From Terana coerulea (taxonomy: Eukaryota > Basidiomycota > Agaricomycetes > Polyporales > Phanerochaetaceae), in the NCBI GenBank assembly GCA_024811115.1, contig JAKOGH010000898.1, positions 1 through 64,000 on the forward strand: a stretch of DNA of 64,000 nucleotides, in the 5' to 3' direction. Shown here one piece after another: positions 59,363-64,000 of the stretch. The position numbers were made by a program, and so were the translations under genes. The notes below the pieces were generated by a model that was not told the origin of the DNA, ran no database searches, and saw only the letters and a program-made list of their open reading frames with translations. The number at the start of each line of letters is the position of its first letter. The stretch's first letter is position 1.

Positions 59363-61075
59363 ATGCCTATCTTTCACCGCGCCGCTCCCTTCGCCTCCAA
59401 GGTCGACGAGCCCGCGTACGCCGCTGCCGAGTCCGGCAAGCACGCTTCCAAGGTCCGCGCCGTCGTAGCAAAGCTCCGCTCCAAGTTCTCCCTGCCCAAG
59501 CGTCTCAAGATCCAGAGGAGAGAGGAAGGTCGCCACCAGCACACCCGTCGTGTTCTTGAAGACGGCCCGCAAGGAGCGCGAGCAGGCTGCTCATTGTCGC
59601 CAGAGCATTCTCGACCTCGACGTGTACAGCGACAGCGAGTTCGGCAAGAATGCGCGTGGATCCGTTAAGAGGAAGGTCTTGCAGGCATGGGCTCAATTCT
59701 CCGTACGTCCACCTAGCTCTGCAGAAGAATTTTGACTGACTGACATCTTTGACAATGAATTGCATAGGTCAACATCGACATGGAGATTGATACCGTCTCC
59801 GACACTTCCGACATGGAGGTCGACCTAATCGCTGAAGACGACGAAATGGACGTCGACGTTGAAACTGAAGACTACAACATGTCGGTTGTATGCGAGGATA
59901 GCAACGTCGTCTTGATGGAGGCTCCGGAGTACCCGCCCGGCATTCCTGTCTTCACTCCGCCCACTGTTGACGTCTCTATGGGATTCTCGGTTGGCCCGGA
60001 CTCCGCCTCGTCCTCCTTCATTGCTTCCAATGAAGCCCTTGAAGTTCCTGAAGTCCTTGCCAGTCTCGTCGCTGAAAACTTGGATGCCTCTGCCTTCGCG
60101 TCTGTCCAGACCGCCTTGGATGCCATCACGGAAGATGTTGCCGAATGCGAAGAACTTGACTCCAATGCCTCGACTTCTGCGGAGGATCCTGACAAGGCTG
60201 CCTTCCTGCACCAGCTGGTTCCTTTCTTGGGACCGTTCCTCCTCGACGCTTCGACGGCCTCCGGCGGCTTTCCCCTAGACTGCATGGGCGAACACGTGCA
60301 AGCCATCGTCGACGATTTTGAGGCCGCTGCTTCTGTCGACTTATCTGCAGGCGACGCCGACGGCCCTCACCTCGATCTGTTCTTAGTCAGCGAGGACGAT
60401 ATCGACAATGTCGTCGAAGCCTTGGGAAAGTCTGGTGTTTCCATCGAGGATGACGATCTCGTCTCTCTTGTGCCTCCGGTTCTCAATTACGAGGACGTCA
60501 CCGAAGATAGCTTCTTCAATGCGCCTGGACCCATATCCCCAACTTTTGTTCTGCCTGCTGTTCCGCTTCCTGATTATGAGGATGTCATCGAAGACACCTT
60601 CAGCTGCGACGACAATACTCTCCTCGAGTTCATGGCCTCTCTCGACTTCGACCTCTTCAAGGCCAAGGCTGCAGAAGCTGACGATCTGGCCGCCTTCGAT
60701 GTAGCCGCCTTGATGGCCTCCCTTAGGTGCCTCCGACTAAGGATCAATATCGCCTCCGCTTTTTCACCTCCACGCAATGCCGTCCAAGATCAAGATGCCA
60801 CGCCGCATCGACAACGGGCCTTGGACGACCTCTTGCATATCTCTCAAGTCTCGCCTTCATGGCCTCCGAATTCTGCCCATGGCGACAACCCGCCCCGGGT
60901 CATCAACTGGACTCTGCGCCACATCGCATGTGTGGTCGCGTTCCAGCCCATCTCTACCCAACCTTGGATCGTGTTTTGGCTTCAAGTCTCGCCTCTCAGG
61001 CCTCAAACTCTGGCTTCTCTCTCATCTGCGCCGCTTGCATTGTGTGGTCGCGTCTCAGCCCATCGCTACTCTTAG
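59363..61075 (+). CDS. unrecognised acidic, low-complexity protein
   Basis: A basic N-terminal exon starts MPIFHRAAPFASKVDEPAYA and includes HASKVRAVVAKLRSKFSLPKRLKI. After a one-base frame break near 59524 the protein continues TPVVFLKTARKEREQAAHC, then DLDVYSDSEFGKNARGSVKRKVLQAW. An intron (59705-59768) leads into a very acidic stretch of over 300 residues rich in Asp, Glu, Ser and Ala, with repeated modules NYEDVTEDSF and DYEDVIEDTF and several DMEVD-type words. I do not recognise the family. The true 3' end is uncertain: the frame stays open to 61075, but composition changes after about 60730, where an intron may begin. The basic-then-acidic layout could suit a nuclear or scaffold protein, but that is speculation. 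Confidence 0.6.
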
Positions 61076-62074
61076 TCCAGCACTGGACCCTATTCGTTCA
61101 AGCCGCCCATCGCTTGGAGTCCTATCCGCCTATTCAAATACCAGCCTACCTCTGTCGGACTACTGAACCCGTACGATCCACCTGATGCCAGCTTTGATGA
61201 CATGACCGCCTTCGGCTTTGTGCGCAGGACTAGAGACCTCTTGCGAGGCTCATTCCTCCACACTGCTGTCATACGGTCTACGTGATGGCTCGGGTCGGAC
61301 AAGGTGAGCACTGCGCGCACGAGCATCATTGATGATTACTGACAATATCTCTCGCAGCTACTCGCTGTGTACGGGACATCCACATGTCTGTCTCGCTATC
61401 TCCCGCTCGTTATACGAGTCAGGTATGTCTTCTATCGTGCTTCCAGTCCTCTGACCCAAATCTGACCCTTCTGCTTGTAGCTATTCTCTCCAGAGTGATG
61501 GCAGTCCACAACTACGCCCCCCTCACTCACTATCTACCATGTCGCTCTATACCCTCTCGAACATAGCACCCGCCGATTGCGGTGCGCCGGAGACTATCTG
61601 ACCAATATATGATACCACGTAGCGAATTTCTCGAGCTCTTTACCTTTTCTGTGTCTCTGTATATACTATATGTTCTCACACGCAACGTGTCCTGATAATT
61701 TCTCTTGATATCTTCTGTCTCTCTATCTACTGTAATTTTCTGTACGCAATGTATCCTGAACTTTTGATCCCCTATTTGAACTCGGCCTCGCCGACGATGA
61801 CATTGAGCTGCAGGCTGCTCCGAAGAGCGAGGGAGGGAAGGTGTGAGCGTGCGCGTCGAAGTTGCAAACACGAGCTCGCGCTTGAAGGCGCTTGACTGAC
61901 CGCCGCCACGTGACCGGCGACTAAACATGGCGCTAGCACTTTCCTCCCGACTTGAACGTCCTTCAGCCCACAACCTGCAGGTCGGGATATCCCACAGGCA
62001 AGGCAAAACCGGTACGTTAAATGCGCTGCTAATCTGTTCACGCACTTATACAAAACCATCCCTCGCAGAAAGCT
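61076..62074. other. 3' flank of acidic-protein gene and upstream of uS8m
   Basis: Diverged repeats of GTGTGGTCGCGT..CAGCCCATC and TCAAGTCTCGCCT words begin at about 60840 and run to about 61050. Otherwise no gene supported. Confidence 0.4.
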
Positions 62075-62539
62075 ATGGTTCTTCCACACGACCTTTGCTC
62101 GCACGTCCAGAACGCCTTCCGCGCTCGGCACAGGTCGATCTGCGTGCCACACACGAACCAAAACCTCGCCATCCTCTCCATTCTCCTCCGCAACGGCTTC
62201 GTCTCGAGTGTCTCGCGGGGCACCACCGCGTCCGCTTCGCCCGGGCACTTCCACGCCGCCGGGGAGGCGCAAAGGCGGATATGGGCCGACCTCAAGTACC
62301 GCGAGGACCGGCCGGTGCTGCACAACATGGAGCTTGTGAGCATGCCGAGCAAGAACATATTCATGGACCAAAAAGAGATACTGCGGCTGTGCTCTGGTCG
62401 GAGAGTGCAGAGGCACAAGCCACTGCAGCTTGGCGAGATTGCGGTGGTGAAGACGCAGGACAAGGAGAATGAGTGGTTGGAGGCGAGGGAGGCAGTGCAG
62501 TTGAACTTAGGTGGTGAGGTTATATGCAGGGTGCGGTAG
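62075..62539 (+). CDS. mitochondrial small-subunit ribosomal protein uS8m
   Basis: A single-exon frame of 154 residues starts MVLPHDLCSHVQNAFRARH. The central NLAILSILLRNGFVSSV and the C-terminal GEIAVVKTQ..., then EAREAVQLNLGGEVICRV, are the conserved parts of S8. A region RIWADLKYREDRPVLHNMELVS separates the two S8 subdomains, as in fungal mitochondrial members (Mrps8). It binds the central domain of the mitochondrial small-subunit rRNA. Start chosen at the first ATG, which directly precedes the conserved N-terminus; no long presequence is needed in this family. Confidence 0.88.
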   Translation: MVLPHDLCSHVQNAFRARHRSICVPHTNQNLAILSILLRNGFVSSVSRGTTASASPGHFHAAGEAQRRIWADLKYREDRPVLHNMELVSMPSKNIFMDQKEILRLCSGRRVQRHKPLQLGEIAVVKTQDKENEWLEAREAVQLNLGGEVICRVR

Positions 62540-62787
62540 CGGGGTGTGTTGGATGTGCTTTGCTATGTGAGTCATGACCAGCCAACAGCGTGTTCTGGAC
62601 TGACGTTAAAAGTAGAGATCCTCGTAATACCATTGTCTTCACACTGCTCTCATGACGCTTTACTCGCATTAATTGGTTTTGGTCTCAAATCTTGAAGTCC
62701 ATGGTTCGCAGAAGTAGAACACTAGTGCTACACGAAAGTCGCTCTGGGAGCTTCAATGTACGTGTGCGGCACCGCTGTCGACACCCT

Positions 62788-64000
62788 CTAGGTGACCTGC
62801 CGACTCCTACGGGACTGCTTATTTGTACCCGACCGCTCCAGCTGCTGCTTCAAGCCTCGGATTGTTTGCACAATCTCAGCTACAGAATCAACGGCTTAGT
62901 CAACGCAAACCAGGCCCAAGTACATCAACGACATAGACTCACCAGCCATCTTGGGGTTCTCCGCCTCAAACTCATACCGTTTATTCCGCGTAGCGTCACG
63001 TGGAACAACCAGTTTGAACGTGGCGCTGCTCTTGCCAGACTGCTGGACTGTGACTATACTCTTGATGTCGTAGGAAGCGGTTTTCCCGCTCTCGAAGACG
63101 TTCTTGGCTTTGTCAGCTTGCGGCATAATCTACCCCAAGTTTCGTCAAAAACGTCCCAAGACACTCGAAGAAGGCAATGACATACATGGATGTAGCCTCC
63201 GTCAATGGCCAGTAAACGTGCGCTGCGTGTGACCAACATGGGCACTTTGCGGTAGACGGTGAAGCGCTGCAAGAGTTTGGATAAATGCCGGGCACAATAG
63301 GAGGAGCGGCCTGCTTACTTTGTAGGCGGTAGTGTAATCAAACGGTGAGTTGTACGTCGCTTCAGGCACTTCTGAAGTCCGCTTGAAGATCGACGCTACA
63401 GCACCACATCAGGACCGTACATACCAGCCGAGACAACCACGCACCGTTCGGGTCTGTGGACCTTCCCGTTATCCTCTTACCCATCTCTACGCCGTACGCC
63501 TGGAGCATATTGGTCTTGATGAGCATCAAGTCGCGCTTGCCCTGCAAACTCTTGACGGTCCTGTCTAGTGGAATGAGGAGCTTCCCAGGCTTTAGGTCGA
63601 GCACCAGGGCGTATTCCTTGTGGTTCAGTTTCCGCTTGTTGCAGACCGCGTCGAGCACTTCTGCCATGTACATGCCACCTTGTCTGTGCATGTGTCAATA
63701 TCACTTGTTTTACTTCAGCAGAAGAGTGCGGTGCTTACGCCTGTATAGTCGTGGAAACGTGCCCAGCATCCACCATATCTGCAATCCGGATGCGCAGGAA
63801 TTGCGGCGGTCCCTGTGTCGACGTGCTCCCAAGTGAGCTTGGGAAGAGGCCGAGGGATGTGCCTAACATGGACCCCATGCCCGTGCTTGTGCTCATACCC
63901 AGCATGCTTTGTTCGGGTGGGGCAAGCCCGCCAGGCGTGGGGTTCGCACTCTTCAATAGCTCGGAGGATTTCTTCTTCTTGAGGACTACGCGGGAGAGAC
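62788..64000 (-). CDS. TORC2 subunit SIN1/AVO1, C-terminal part (runs off right edge)
   Basis: From the right edge the minus strand encodes VVLKKKKSSELLKSANP, a Gly/Ser/Met-rich linker, then PPQFLRIRIADM and, after an intron, MYMAEVLDAVCNKRKLNHKEYALVLDL with LIPLDRTVKSLQGKRDL. This is the Ras-binding-like domain of SIN1. The last exons give the PH domain: YNSPFDYTTAYKRFTVYRKVPM, SARLLAIDGGYIH, then KTASYDIKSIVTVQQSGKSSATFKLVV, RYEFEAENPKMA and a C-terminal AEIVQTIRGLKQQLERS. SIN1/AVO1 tethers TORC2 to membranes and recruits its kinase substrates. The N-terminal and CRIM domains lie outside the window. The splice join at about 63740 is not perfectly in frame in my reading. Confidence 0.85.

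Noticed and set aside
1..64000. CRISPR arrays, prophage or bacterial operons
   Set aside because: No direct-repeat arrays; spliced genes and eukaryotic tRNAs show nuclear fungal DNA.

Overview
The window looks like a piece of an Agaricomycete (Basidiomycota) nuclear genome. Genes are split by many short introns (about 45-65 nt, GT-AG), lie on both strands without operons, and include families typical of mushroom-forming fungi: I66 beta-trefoil protease inhibitors, DUF6533-type seven-helix membrane proteins, ISP4-like OPT transporters and tandem FAD monooxygenases. Exon structures were read by eye from splice signals, frame continuity and comparison of paralogues within the window; no database search was run.

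Layout. 0-13 kb: the tail of an unrecognised gene, a foldback element (784-1614), FAD monooxygenase A (-), an intron-containing tRNA-Asp (+), an NAD(P)-dependent extended-SDR reductase (-), and a large AspRS-DUF2156 fusion (-) that matches the fungal ergosteryl-aspartate synthase ErdS. 12.7-18.8 kb: a roughly 290 bp tandem repeat, then more than 5 kb with no gene I can support. 18.8-31 kb: cytochrome P450 (-), a seven-helix membrane protein (+), nitronate monooxygenase (+), GT61 glycosyltransferase (-). 32-40 kb: tandem FAD monooxygenases B and C (+), close paralogues of A, then a three-domain I66 protease-inhibitor gene (-). 40.6-47 kb: EFM7-like methyltransferase (-), type II haloacid dehalogenase-like protein (+), initiator tRNA-Met (-), F-box protein (+), DUF6533 membrane protein (-). 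48-53 kb: a possible tiny Kex2-processed secreted peptide, an OPT pseudogene and an intact OPT transporter (-). 53.8-64 kb: MATE transporter (-) and SAM50 (+) from a shared 257 bp promoter region, an unrecognised acidic protein (+), mitochondrial ribosomal protein uS8m (+) and the C-terminal part of the TORC2 subunit SIN1/AVO1 (-), which runs off the right edge.

Housekeeping functions (tRNA-iMet, SAM50, uS8m, SIN1, EFM7) are mixed with accessory ones (oxidoreductases, P450, inhibitor, transporters). The best candidate for an unusual system is the sterol-aspartylation enzyme, with a tRNA-Asp gene about 3 kb away. The triplicated inhibitor with repeated exon modules comes next.

Caution: several well-conserved genes (ErdS N-terminus, monooxygenase B, nitronate monooxygenase, GT61, MATE, SAM50, the acidic protein) each show one or more single-base frame breaks inside otherwise well-preserved protein. 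This suggests residual indel errors in the assembly rather than widespread gene decay. Products of those genes are described as if one gene, but the breaks are reported where they occur.
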